A DNA stretch of 64,000 bases from the NCBI GenBank assembly GCA_004194705.1, contig SADC01000105.1:140105-204104 (forward strand). Reading direction: 5' to 3'. Positions within the stretch are counted from its first letter, which is position 1. The number at the start of each line of letters is the position of its first letter. This document shows positions 45,966-57,966 of this stretch, piece after piece. The stretch comes from Ditylenchus dipsaci. Lineage: Eukaryota > Nematoda > Chromadorea > Rhabditida > Anguinidae. The notes beneath the pieces were generated by a model, which did not search any database, was not told the origin of the DNA, and saw nothing but the letters and a program-made list of their open reading frames with translations. The position numbers and the translations under genes are program-made.

Positions 45966-46621
45966 CGGTTTCATTTACAATTTTTTGACGCTAAAAGGAT
46001 CACACCATGGATTCATGTTAAGCGGATTCATTCACACCAAATTCATTTGAAAGCGGCCACGGGTTGGCCGCTTCGCGGCCAAAACCAGCACACTCCACAT
46101 TGCAAGGTAATAGAAGATATCTAGCGCGTGTTGTTGAGAAAAGAAGTCGAAATGTTTTCATGGTCAATGATTTCATGGTCAAATGGAAAGTATGAGAGCC
46201 ATGGATTTCCTTCCTCTAACTGATCATTTGTCGAAATAGACCGGTCATCGTTGACTGGTGATGATTGAGGGAGGTAACTAGAATTTGGAATTTAATTTTT
46301 AATGTTTTTCGCTAACTTAAAAATTAAAAAAAAAGTGCGGAGCTTTTTAAAAATGACTGATTTAAAAGAAAAATCAGGAGAATCAATCTGTAACTGTTTA
46401 AATCAAGAGAAAACAGGATTCGGCGTCAAAATCATGAAATTTCTAATTTGATTAGGAAGTTAATACGGACTTACGCATGTTTTTTCCAAGTTTGAAAAAT
46501 CAAGAGAAACATAATTCAGTTGCTTAAAAGCCCTTTAAAATTTAAAATAATTTAAATTTTTGAAATTTTGACTAAAAGGGGCATGGTCACCTGTTACAAT
46601 TTTGATCAGCCGAAGGCTTTA

Positions 46622-47943
46622 AAGGGAAAGTGAAAGCTGTTAAGGAGATAGTCTCGACACGAAAAGATTATTGCGTGTTTTGTTTTCTTTAATGTGGTTT
46701 TAGAGCCATGTTTTGTCCACAATCCGGTGTGCGATATCAGACAAACTTATGCTAAATCAAAAGTCGGATGAACATCATCAATATCAGAATTTCGAAATTC
46801 TTTCAAAAAATGCCCTGAAAACGGAAAAGGAAAGGGGGAAAAACTATCCAAAAACGGCTGATCAGTCTTTTATTAATTTCGAGTTTTAGGGTATTTTTTG
46901 AAGGAATTTATAAATTCTGATATTCATGATGCTATGCCAACTTTTAGTCCTACACAAGATTGTCTGATATTGCAGCACCAAGTTTTCGACATACAGTCGA
47001 ACCTGGATAACCGGACACCTCGATAACCGGACACCCCGATAACTGGGCACTTGTGAAAAATTTGGTTGGCCGTCAAGGAAACAAGGAAAAGCTAAGCTCC
47101 GATAACTGGACACCCCGATAAGTGGACACTCTAATCCCGGTCACGTCTTATAAAAAGTACCCTTGATAAACGGACACCCTGCATATTGTAAAAAATTAGG
47201 GTCTGCCTTAGGGTCATAAATATCAAAATAAAAAAATATTTGAATATATGAAAATTTTTTGAATTTAAAAAAATGTTGACCCTAAATGTTGACCCCGACT
47301 ATGATTACGGCCAATTGCTCAAACGATTTTGCATATAATAGCATGGTTTGTTTCTTCCTTTTTAAATTGTTCAATTTTTTTATTTGCGGATACCTACCAG
47401 GCGAAGTGGTACCTACTTCAGGTGTCGAGGTTCGGCTGGGTGAAATCGCACATTTGGTCCTAAGAAACACAATTCCTCACACGATTATTCACACCCAATT
47501 CCTCACACGATTTAACGACACCTTTAATTCGCCGACACACGAAAATGAGTCAATTTGGTTGGCTTTACTAAAATTCAGTCAAAGTAGACCTCGATGCATA
47601 ATTACTGCTATCTGAGTACTTGTATCACTGTCTGGTTGAATATTTTCTATAAAGCACCATCCGGTACCACTACCTGGATACTGATACCGAGAGGTAGCGT
47701 TCTACAATCTAGTACCACACATTAAACGGAAAAATGATCAAACCTTTTTTTCAGCTCTTGGTTCCCACACCTCCGATAAGCGGACACCCCCGATAACCGG
47801 ACACCTTGGGCAAGCACCCAAGGGTGTCCGTTATCCAGGTTTGGCTGTAATATGGATCCAAAACCACATTTAAAAAACATAAAACTTGGAATAATCTTTT
47901 TGTGTCGAGACTATCTATTTAATAACTTTCACCTTCCCTTTAA
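46622..47943. repeat. Foldback repeat split by a pogo-like insertion
   Basis: The outer arms AAAGTGAAAGCTGTTAAGGA with AGTCTCGACACGAAAAGATT, and the inverse AATCTTTTTGTGTCGAGACT with TAACTTTCACCTTCCC, match the inner foldback of the 23420-24105 element. The middle is interrupted by the TA-flanked element at 46994-47847. Confidence 0.65.
46994..47847. mobile_element. Pogo-like element built of GATAACCGGACACC units
   Basis: Begins CAGTCGAACCTGGATAACCG and ends CGTTATCCAGGTTTGGCTG, flanked by TA on both sides. Close to each end, a unit near GATAACCGGACACCCC is repeated several times. No transposase frame. It is inserted in the foldback 46622-47943. Confidence 0.75.
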
Positions 47944-47949
47944 CTGTTC

Positions 47950-49700
47950 AGTGACACTGAAGCAATGTAATTATGGGAAGATGAGTATTAAGTAGTTCTC
48001 AAAAAGTCGTGTCAATTGCATTTTAGGTTAGATTGAGATACGATACACTTTCACTAAATTAAAATAAGATACCTTACGGAAAGGAAAAGGAGGGGGAGGG
48101 GGTCAATGGATAATTTGACTGGGGTGTGATTACTATATCTATGATGCAGTCAGGAACTGTAAATATTAATCATTATTGTTTCTTGAGCGGAGTTGTTATT
48201 ATTGTTTAAAGTAAATCATCTTTTCCACTGATTTTCGACCTATTTTTAGTGAATCCTCGATTTAACCGCTTCCTTGAACATTTTTGTATTTAACGGCCCC
48301 CTAGGGTCGATCCCAAGGCAGGCCTTAAAATCGAGGGTGAACTTTACAATCAAAGCAAAAGTGTCAAAATAAATTGAGTGCAAGAAATCATTTATTTGGA
48401 GGTGAAAGATAATTTCAGCCTTAGTGAGTTGGAAAGAACATTGGGTCAAAAAATTGAAGGAACAATGGTCTTTATAAACAAATTTGAAATAACAAAAAAA
48501 AATTCTCAAAATTCACCTGTACAGCACAATAACATTACACAACATTTGAAAAAGTAATGACAGTAGATCGTCATCATAGGAACCTAAAAAACAGTAGTAG
48601 CATTAAGTCAGAGTCCAACACGGCTGATTGTGATGAAGGTTAATTCTTGTGCAGTTTTTCATGTTGAATCCGTATCTTTTTGTAAAATTTCAAGTTAATG
48701 TAAAAAGTTTCAAGAAAAATTCATTTGAAAAAATTATCGCTTTGGATCGATAGTTCTAGACTTAAAAATGGCGGAGATTTCGATTTTACTGATTGTTTAG
48801 CAAGAGAAAAAATGCCGGCTTTTTTAAGGCAAAATCTCGCTTTAAAGTAACTAAATTAAAAAAAAAGCCTCATGTTGAAGCACGGTTTTTTCTTTTTAAT
48901 AGAGGCGGCATGTTGCGTGGGATTTTTCGCCATAGTTGTTCTGTCTTCTTAACCGCATCGTTTTTTTTGGCTAATTTATCTTGACAGCGAGTGGACAACT
49001 TACCGCTGAGACGGTAGCTAAAACAGTAATCTACATTTTAAGTGGTATGTTGCCTAACCACTATCTAAAAAAACACAAAACGAATAATCTTAAAAAGGTA
49101 CGCGAGAGAAATAAGGCATAAATCGTTTTGGTCAACTTTTATGTTTTTCATGAGATTTTCCAAAAAAAATGATTCTGATAACATTTTTGAATCCTGCGTA
49201 AAAAATTGGCCAAGGGATGTATTAACAGATGAGCCATTATAAATAAAAGATGCTGTTAAGAAAAAAAGAACAATAGTCAAAAATTCCACGCAAGATGCAC
49301 CCTCCCTTCAAAGTCAAAGGGGCCAAACTGAACCTGAACCCCTCCCCACTAACTTGAACTTAAAAACCATCCCACGCCCCTTCCCCAGTAAAATTTGCTT
49401 GGGAACCAAATCAATCATTTTGAAATTTCGTACAAATAGTTTCTTTGTATAAACATGATTAAAAATGTTATTTAAGACTTGAGGTAAAAAAATGCAGTCA
49501 AAAATTTTCAATCAAAGTTCCTTGGTCCTACAAGCTGATTTGAGTGGGAGAGGGGGTGGGGTTGTTTCAGGTTCAAGTGAGTTGGTGGGGAGGAGGTGGC
49601 TCAGGTTTGAGTTCCCCGGTCAAAGGCCTTTTCTTTTGCTAAAACGATCGGCGCTAACGGAATCGTAGCAATATTTGGGGCCAGACTGTCAAAAAAAATA
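47950..49700. other. Intergenic, no gene seen
   Basis: A CCTCGATTTAACCG motif near 48250 recalls pogo-like termini, but no partner was found. No exon or RNA gene could be supported. Confidence 0.35.
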
Positions 49701-49705
49701 ACATA

Positions 49706-49952
49706 CCGTATTTACTGTATTAACTCCCCACCCTCTAATAAGTCCCCACCCTACGGACCTTATATCTCAGCCTAGAGCGAACATTTCGCAAATCTGTTTT
49801 TTGCGTTTTCTTAGTTGCCGCGAATTTACCTGAATACACTTTTCAGATTGTAGTTGAGCACCCAAAAATCTCAAAATCGACCTCAAAATTTTTCGATTTT
49901 TAGAGGTTGAAAAATAACTTCCATGGGGACTTAATACAGTAAATATACGGTA
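49706..49952. mobile_element. MITE, ACCGTATTT family
   Basis: Starts ACCGTATTTACTGTATTAAC and ends GACTTAATACAGTAAATATACGG, an inverted pair. The interior (TATATCTCAGC, TTTTCAGATT, GAGCACCC, AAAATC) is shared with 60967-61213, so both are copies of one family. About 245 bp, non-coding. Confidence 0.65.
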
Positions 49953-50489
49953 ATAGTTCAAAAAGTCGGGGTGTAAACATGTGCCATCCTTAGATGGTCA
50001 CGATTCTTTACCACCTATGTTAATCCAAAAGAGCATAGTTCAGAACAATCTAAAAAAACTAATGCTACTTGATTTAAAAAATCAAAAATAATAAACCACT
50101 GTCGGCCGATCTCGTGTTAAATTATAAATTAAATGAAATTAATTTTTACTACAAATCGTAATATAATTGAAAAAGTTAAAATATCCGAAAAATTTAAAAC
50201 TCTTAAATTAGAAAAAAATATAACTTTTTAAAGCTCGCGTAGAATAATAAAAACAACATAGAAATGAATTTATTAACTATGCAAAATGGCAAAAAATTTA
50301 TATGTGCTAGCTTTTCTAGGGCTAATTTTTTGCCCACAGATGTTTCACACATCACAAAAAGAAGGTCTGATGTGTGGTGTCTTTTCGAGTGCCGATTTCT
50401 GTGCAGCCGCAAGAATCTTTTTCACTCAATTTTAAAAAAATTTTGTAGTTAAAAATCTGAAATTTTAAAAACTTTTTTCGATATACCAA

Positions 50490-50790
50490 TCATTAAAAAA
50501 GCTCGTTCCCGGCTAGGGTCCGACAATTTTTTACCTCTATTGTTAAGGTCTTTTGCCACTTGTGTTTGGATATTCTTGTCCGAAATATCGCAAGGATTTT
50601 GATTTCGCAGGTCATGTATGAAAATGGCAACAGTTTGCGGCTCTCGATGTAACGATAAGCTCTTTCAAAATGAGGTCGATTTTCAAAATCGATTTTTCTG
50701 ATTAGACCGACGAGTCATATTTAGTAAAAAAAAAATAGAGTTAAGGTAAAAAGGTGTCGGCTCTAGGCGGAAACGAACTTTGATCAGTGA
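50490..50790. mobile_element. Degenerate pogo-like MITE
   Basis: The arms contain GCTCGTTCCCGGCTAGGGTC / GTGTCGGCTCTAGGCGGAAAC and inverted AACGAACTT, the block typical of the 1701-2120 family. The terminal CAGTC could not be located, so the limits are approximate. Confidence 0.45.
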
Positions 50791-50799
50791 CGAAAACTT

Positions 50800-51810
50800 T
50801 ATGCTTACAGTTGTAGTTTGACCTTTTAGAAAATTAAAAGCTTGCTCATTCTCTGGCTAATCAAGTTGAAAATAAAGATTGTAAGACCTACACATGTCAA
50901 TCTCTCGATTGTTGACCGAAAAATCAGCGATGATCCAAGTAGTGAATTGCATGCTGCTGCTTCTGCTGAACAGCTCTTTTAATTCAAACAATCGCTGTTA
51001 GTGATTGCATTTTGGTTGTTGTCATCCTTGTAGTAATCGCAGGATTAGACGTGAACACTGCGATCCTCACATTCAATCAATAAGTTTGTGTACCGTATTT
51101 CCTCTAATTTCTCCCAGCCCCCCCTCCCCCATTTTTTTCAAAAAACCGCAAAAAATTTATTTTTATAAAATTTGTGAAAAACTAGAATTTTTCAAATGTT
51201 TTATGGTTGATTGCCTACTTTAAAATCCTTATAACTCCGTTCTAAAGCCTCTTGTCGGGCTAATTATTTATGAATTCACTTACAGATGAATTTACCTGCA
51301 GATGAATTTATCGTCGCCCTCTTTCGGGCTTATTCTTTTTTCAAAAGAAGAAAATAAATAAAATTACCAAAAAACCAAAAATAGCGTCACCCACCCATGC
51401 CAAATACTATATAGAGATAACTTTTTACATAACGAAGTTCATATTCTGCAATAACTTTGTTAATAACAAAGTTCATTATTAACAATAACTTTGTTTGGCG
51501 CAATAATTTAGGTCGAATAATTTCTCCCCTCCCTCTAATTACTCCCCTCCCCCTAATTACTCCCCCTCTGGAGAAGGGTTGAAAAATAACTTTTTAACTC
51601 TATTGTAACAGCAACCAAATTTGATCATTTAAATTCTCTGTTATATTTAGAGACATTGAAAAAATAATAATACTCTCAAAGACGGACACGTGTGAGTCTC
51701 AAAAAATATTTTCTCTTTTTCATTTCAAGACCACTCTCGAACGACAATATTGAGACATTTAAAATTTCGTGGTGACAGAATTTTTGTGACTAACACAATC
51801 TCTCTTCCAG
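50800..51810. other. Intergenic with ACCGTATTT-type repeat
   Basis: TACCGTATTTCCTCTAATTTCT at about 51093 opens a repeat rich in CCCCTCCCTCTAATTACTCC near 51530-51560. No gene was seen. Confidence 0.4.
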
Positions 51811-51814
51811 TATA

Positions 51815-52530
51815 CAGTCGAGAAATTATAACTCGTAAAAATGAGACTCGAAAATCATGGAACTCGAAAAATTGAGTTTCGAGAAACATGGAACCCGCGA
51901 AAATGAGTTTTGAAAAACATGGAACTCGTAAATTTGTGTTCTCACACATCTATGCCTGTAATTTTATGATTTGGCTTATGCGAGGCTAGATTATCATGAT
52001 AAGCGTTAGATTCTGGAATTATCGACTATATTTACTATAGTTAGTTGACTTTGAACAATAAGTGACCATTAAACACTATTAGACTATGTGTCTCGGTGGT
52101 CTAGTGGTCTGTAGTTTAGTGCTTGAAAGTTAGGTCTCGAGTACGACTCCGCGTAACGTGGCATTTTTGTTTTTTAGCTTGGGGGACCAAGGCAACAAAA
52201 ATTTTAACCGAAAATTTTCTATCGAAATTATTTAAAAACGTGAAAATAAGTTTCTAGGGAAATAAAAAATTTTTTGCTAAAAAACAACAAGGGGGACCAA
52301 GGCATATTTTTTCACATTTTATAGCCGAATATGGTTCAGCAGAATATGGTAAGGCGCATTCAAAACGGTCATAAACCAAAGAAAAGACGTTTAATACATG
52401 CAAATATAGTAACAGAATCTCTGAAAAGTTTTTTTACGATATAAAGAAACGTGAGCAAGCAAATTTACGAGTTCCATGATTTTCAAACTCATTTTTACGA
52501 GCTCCATGTTTTTCAAAACTCGTTTTTACA
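51815..52530. repeat. Foldback with AACATGGAACTCG arrays and a tRNA-like core
   Basis: Left arm, about 51830-51940: repeats of a unit near ACTCGAAAAACATGGAACTC. Right arm, about 52455-52530: the inverse (GAGTTCCATG, GAGCTCCATGTTTTTC). The core holds a tRNA-like stretch on the plus strand (about 52085-52165, A box GGTCTAGTGGTC, weak B box) and the GGGGGACCAAGGC block. It starts TACAGTCGAG, as pogo-like elements do. Confidence 0.55.
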
Positions 52531-52557
52531 TTGAAATGAATTTTTGAAATGAAATGA

Positions 52558-52702
52558 AGGACCGTTTGATCGAAAACCGTTTGATCGAAACCCGTTTGAT
52601 CGAAAGGGACGTTTCACCGAAAATAATTTTTTCAAGGAGACTTAACACACTTGCATTCCCAATCATTTCCCAATTATTGTTCAGCAAGTAGGACCGACTA
52701 GT
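52558..52702. repeat. Solo end of the CGTTTGATCGAAA element
   Basis: Nearly identical to 58898-59031, the left part of the large element at 58847-60685: CCGTTTGATCGAAA units, then GGGACGTTTCACCG and CAAGTAGGACCGACTAG. No right end nearby, so it is a fragment. Confidence 0.7.
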
Positions 52703-53221
52703 GTCCGCCAAATAACTCTGGCTACACTATACAAATCGACTATCCTCTACAAGATGGTTCTAACGGAAAATGCGAATTCTATCGTAGAGTTCGAGCGGTT
52801 TCCTCGTTACTAGAAATTGATGTCAATAGGTAGTCGTAAAAGTCTCCCTTTAACGAAAAAATATATTAAAAGTATATTTAATACTTTAAATAAGTTAAAT
52901 CATTCTTTACAATTTAAATAATTTCATACTGCATGTCAATTGCCCATGTCAATTTTGTCAATCGACACGTGAATTGACATTATTAACATTGCCCAACCCT
53001 AGTGGGTACCACAAAGTAACACATTTGTGATCAATCGATTGATCGCCTAGTTTTTCACAAGATTCAGCGCCACCAGTAAAGTTAGGAAGTTGGGATATTA
53101 TATTTGGAGCGCATGAAAGTTTTTACACTCACAGCTAACAAAATAAACTCAATAGCTAGAAATCTTTCTAGATCCAAATCTATTGAACATCAATAGTTAA
53201 TTTTAGTTCTGTGTAAACAGA

Positions 53222-53660
53222 CGGTATAATTCTGGTATACCCCAGCACTCAATTCTGGTATACCCCCAGCACTCAATTCGGGTATACCCCAGCACTAAAT
53301 TCTGGTATACCCAACACTTTACCCCACAATTGAAAGCTGAGGATGTTAGCTACACGATGGTGTAAAATTTCTTGGTTTAGTTGGCAAAAAGTGTATACCT
53401 TTTAATTAAAATTGAATTGAATCTTTTCGAGTGAAAATTGAACGCTCAAAATGATTCAATTTCTATTTTAATTAAAAGATGTGCACATTTTTGTGAACTA
53501 AACTAAGAAATTGTTACACCATCGTGTAGCTAACATCCTCAGCTTTCCATTGTGAGGTAAAGTGTTGGGATATACCAGAATTTAGTGCTGGGGTATACCC
53601 GAATTGAGTGCTGGGGGTATACCCGAATTGAGTGCTGGGGGTATACCAGAATTTAGCCAC
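53222..53660. repeat. Foldback with GGTATACCCCAGCACT arrays
   Basis: Each end has three to four copies of a unit near AATTCTGGTATACCCCAGCACTC in opposite orientation. The inner arms also pair (AAGCTGAGGATGTTAGCTAC against GTAGCTAACATCCTCAGCTT). About 440 bp, non-coding. Confidence 0.75.
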
Positions 53661-53860
53661 ACAGACCACCTAAAATTCTGGGTATTATATTTTTCGAGAA
53701 CTGTCATAAGCATTTTGTCAACAATGTTTTTAGTATAAATATGGCCATCTTATTCATTATTATCATTCAAGTAAAGCTTTTGAGCTTTTAGAAGTTGTTG
53801 GAGTCTGAAAGTTAGTTAATACATTTTTACTCTTTGAAATTTTTCTTTTTTTCAGAAATC

Positions 53861-55644
53861 ATGAACTTTTTCTTTTTTGGTTGTCTTGCTAGCAATCTGC
53901 AGTTTCAATTGTGTTGATGCTGCAGTTGACTGCAACCTTAAATTTCCAAACTGCTACAAGCTCTCAAGTAGTCCAAGCTACTATCATTGTATCCAAAACA
54001 CTGACTTTGGCATGAAACGACTACAGCTGGCTCTAAAGTGGGAGGCTCTGGTGTCAATTTAAATGATTCTCCTATTTTATTGTTAGAGCCAGGAGTCACT
54101 GTTTCTAATGTAAGACACATAGAATTTATAAATATGATATTTATCTTTTTTAAGTTTAATTATTGGCAAACCAGGTGCAAAAGGCATCGACTGCAAAGGA
54201 TCTTGCACGCTGAAAAACGTTTGGTGAGATATTTGACTGTGATTCTGAGATTACGATTTTAAAAGCCCTAAATCTATCTTTTTGACATATTTAACCCTTC
54301 TAAATAAACTTTTTTGACTCAGAAAAAAATCTATCAATTTTAAATCAGATTTTGCCCCGAATTTTATAAACTGTGGAATTTTTCTTATAATAAATGGGAA
54401 ATTTTACAGTTAACGGTGAAGCGAAACCTAAAATAGGTGTTATTTCAGCTACATAAGTTTCTAAAATAAGAGAAAATCATAGGAAGGAAATACTTTAGAG
54501 AAATTTTAAAAAACCGAAAGTCAGAAAAATTTTGAAGTTTTTTTTGGAGGCGAATTTTTATTTGGACAGTTTTTACAAAACTCACATTACAAAAGCAGAA
54601 ATAGTATGTTGTAATATGTTTTCTTAAAATCAAAATTAAATAAAATGTAAAAAAACTTGGATCTTGGTTTTTTTATTATCAAATCAGAGTTGAAAAATAA
54701 CTCAAATTTCAAACCGATTAAAGTGATTGATTGTCAATTTTTTTCAAAATGACCTCAAAAGTGTTTCGAGACAAATCCTGTCTATTCTTAATTAATCTAC
54801 AACTATTTTGTATACAATTCGAAAAAATAGACAGCGCTACTAAACATTTTCTAGAAATTTTTAAAAAGTCGATAGAATAAAAAAAGAGGCTTTTTGAAAA
54901 TTGCTCGTGAGATCTTATACTTGATTGGATTTTTATTGAAATTAAAATAAAACCGAAACTTGACATAAGTTTTTTTAATTTAGGTGGGAAGGTGTTGGAA
55001 CTCATGCTGTATGTATCACTAATTTAGTATTAAAATAAAAAACCAATAATTGTTAAGGGTGGCTTTGGAACAGATCCAAAATACTGGTCTAACCCTAAAA
55101 ATTTTTACATAGTGCAAGGAGGTGGAGCTTGATGCTGTTCAGAAGGTATAAACTAGTATTCAAAACCACTCCTTAATAAATAGTTGTAGGTTTTTGTTCA
55201 ACAAGATGCAGGCACTATACCTATGTCAACAGATTCTACGCTAGCAATATGTTGAGTCTGTGGGTGTCTTGTGGAAACTGTAACCCTCAATTTAAGCGAA
55301 ATCTTGTGATTACCAACACTGTCTTGAAAGGGGTAATTAGTGAAATTTATCAGTAAAATCTATTGTTCTTTTTTTAGCCAATGCTGTCTGTACTTGGATT
55401 GAATTCTAACTTTGGAGACCCTTAAAATAAAATGATCTTCACTGTGCAACTCAAAGACAATAAGCTACGTTTGCCGAGCTTACGAAACCAAAGGCTCTCA
55501 GGTATGAATGAAATTTTGTCAATTTAGTTCAACATTTACATATTTCTATTGTAGCTACTTGTGAGAGAGCAAACTAAATTAGGACAACCATTGAATGGAA
55601 AAGCATGCAAAGACCCAAGTGCCAAAATAACTGTGGTCAATTAA
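53861..55644 (+). CDS. Pectate lyase, polysaccharide lyase family 3
   Basis: Secreted enzyme family that cleaves pectate in plant cell walls by beta-elimination; nematode copies are thought to derive from microbes by transfer. Exons by eye: 53861-54109, 54175-54223, 54984-55008, 55058-55145, 55190-55332, 55378-55501 and 55555-55644. The ATG lies 7 bp behind a splice acceptor (TTTTTTTCAG), a likely trans-splice site. A signal peptide follows (VVLLAICSFNCVDAA). Family landmarks in order are LEPGVTVSN, GIDCKGSCTLKNVWWEGVG, SCGNCNPQFKRN, LGLNSNFGD and CRAYETKG. The usual Glu-Asp pair after WWExVG, which I recall as part of the calcium site, reads Thr-His here. Five or more frame breaks occur (near 53875, 54040, 55132, 55220, 55425 and after 55440). 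Some fit the error pattern of the whole window, but the number and the Thr-His change leave open a decayed copy. Confidence 0.8.
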
Positions 55645-55704
55645 ATAGATTAGAGATCGATTAATGATAGTAGATGTTTCTTAAATAGTCATAATAGTGT
55701 TTAT

Positions 55705-56138
55705 TAACACTCCAACACAATTATAGTAACACGCACGACAAGATTAGTTTTTCATGCTGAACACAATAGCGCAATCTGGTTTTTCAATTGTGTTCTTTAG
55801 AGCCTCCCAGCACCTATTTTCAAAAGTTGCAGGAAACTCGGCATTGTCAACATTCAGAACGTCATATCTTGTGTTAAAACAGTAATGTTTAGATTTCAAA
55901 AACTCATTTGAAAGCCCATAATGTCAACTTCAAATATATGATCGATTGAAAAATATTAATTATTTTAACACAATGCACGTGTTCTGAATGTTGACAATGC
56001 CGAGTTTCCAGCAACTTTCTGAAAGGGGTGCTGGATGCTCTAAAGAACGCAATTGGAAAAAACGGATTGCGCTATGGTGTTCAGCATGAAAAACTAATCT
56101 TGTCGTGCGTGTTACACAATTGTGTGTCGGAGTGTTAA
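55705..56138. repeat. Foldback repeat about 430 bp
   Basis: Left arm TTAACACTCCAACACAATT...CACGCACGACAAGATTAG, right arm the inverse CTAATCTTGTCGTGCGTG...GTCGGAGTGTTAA. The inner parts also pair (GGCATTGTCAACATTCAGAAC). It adjoins the TTAA element that follows. Confidence 0.7.
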
Positions 56139-56372
56139 AGGGCCATTGCCACCTGTTTCGAATTGTCCCCCGCCAATTCAAATTTTTTTACCTAATCATT
56201 CAACTTCTGTACGGATTTTTCTGCTTGGTTTCTAACAAAACACGGCCTAGAATTTGATTTTAGGTATAGTTTCGATAGAAACCAAGTTGAAAAATTCGTA
56301 CGTGGATCCAACGATAAAGAAAAAAATTGAATTGGTGGGGACAACCGTTGTTTCGGAGACGGCAATGGCCCT
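56139..56372. mobile_element. MITE with TTAA target duplication, second copy
   Basis: Same ends (AGGGCCATTGCC / GGCAATGGCCCT), flanking TTAA and internal order as 37737-37970. Similar length, diverged by eye at perhaps one base in six. Confidence 0.7.
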
Positions 56373-56399
56373 TTAAAAGAAAACAAATAAAGCTTTGTT

Positions 56400-57300
56400 A
56401 GAACTGTTAAAACTTAAATTTTTTGCTAAACTGTGGTGTATTGGTGCTTGCACGGATATGTGAAGGATGCTGAGAGTAACGAACTTATTGTTCGTATTAT
56501 GTAGTCTAGTCTCTCTAGCTAGCTAATAGCCGCAAAACAGCAATATCTCAGCTTCTTGTAATTATTTTGCTTCGATTTCGACCGAGATTCGAGTTCAAGG
56601 ATTATATTTAGAAACATCTTTTAAAAAATCTCAAAAAATATTAATGTTCAATCAAAAAAACAAAAATTAGATCATAAATGGTCACGTTGAATTCGGGCCC
56701 AAAACACTTAGACAGTAGCGCCGAAACCGGCTAAATGAAGTGCTGCATCCTTTTCTCTATGATAATATGGATGTAACAAATTAAAAATTACAGATATTTG
56801 ATTGTTTATATAAAATTTGATAAAATCTAGTGATTTTTTTGTCACAAACTTTTATCGTAGTCTACACGGCGTTCAAGACAAAGAAAAATCGGCAATTGAG
56901 CTTTTACTGAAATTCGAATTTATTTGTCTCGACAGGAAAGTTTTTCTTATGTTTTCTTTGAGAAATGACTTGTTCACTTCAAAGTGGCATAATCTTTTCA
57001 ACCCTACGTCAGTTTTTATTTTCTCACGTCTATCTGAAAGAAGAGACTCAGGGCTACATTTTGGTATATAAGGTTTTGTCAAAATGAGGTGTCCCTGACG
57101 ATTTTTTCTGGTGTCCAAAGTTTTTTTTACTGTTTTTGCTCCTATCTGGTTGATTTTAGATGAGCTCTACTAACCGTTCTGAGCGTTATTTGAAGAGAAA
57201 ACAAGTGGAAAGTGGCCAAGACGCAGCAAAAGCTGTCTGATAAGAAGCAAGTCAGAATGAGCAAGACGGAAGCAGCTAGAAGAGCTCGAAAGAGCTCGAA
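56400..57300. other. Intergenic, no firm gene
   Basis: A block at about 56940-57080 (CTATCTGAAAGAAGAG, GGCTACATTTTGGTA) has a diverged copy at about 58040-58180 and is repetitive. A short frame after the ATG at 57161 (MSSTNRSERYLKRK) is basic but too short and without splice support to call. Confidence 0.35.
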
Positions 57301-57639
57301 AAACGTAAAAAATTTTGAGCAAGTGGACGACCACTTGGTTTAGTTGGTACGTGGATTACTCAGTAAACCTGAAGCTGTATTATAAAAAAGATTTTAAAAT
57401 GATTCGACCTACAGGAACCCAGTTCTGGAGTAATTTCGTATCCCTTAGGGTACCCAGGTGTATGGAGATGGTAGCACAAGAAAGTGGCAGTAAGGTGGTT
57501 ATACCAAGAGAGTGACGAGGTATCGGTACTCAGGTGAAGTGCTCAGGTAGTGGTACTGGGTGGTGTTAGAATGTATTTCTAGGTAGTGGTATTCTTCAAT
57601 GGTAGTACTCAGTTGGTAGTACCAAGACTATTAGACCAT

Positions 57640-57966
57640 TAAAACCCAAGTGGTCGTCCACCTAGATCGAATTTTTTTTCGTTTTTCATATTCCGAAACT
57701 TGTTTTCTGGACTGATTCGGGCCCGCTGAAGATGTTTTTACAGTGGTAAAAATGCCGTTTTCTCGGGTATTTTTTAAGTATTGGGAAATAATTGATTTTG
57801 GTGTGAAATCAATTATTGCCCAAAACTCAAAAAATACTCGAGAAAACGGCAATTTTACCACTATCAAACCATCTTCAGCGGCCCGAATCAGTCCAGAAAA
57901 CAGGTTTTTGGAATATGAAAAACGTAAAAAAAATTTTCATCCAAGTGGAAGACCACTTAGTTTGGT
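57640..57966. repeat. Foldback, CCAAGTGGTCGTCCAC family
   Basis: Arms AAGTGGTCGTCCACCTAGATC and the inverse GATCCAAGTGGA-type sequence pair, with GTTTTCTGGACTGATTCGGG and CCCGAATCAGTCCAGAAAAC inside. Centre near 57797. A partial arm of the same family precedes it at about 57310-57345. Confidence 0.7.

Noticed and set aside
48246..48509. 87-aa minus-strand frame
   Set aside because: It begins in a region with transposon-like wording (CCTCGATTTAACCG) and shows no protein features. Treated as non-coding.
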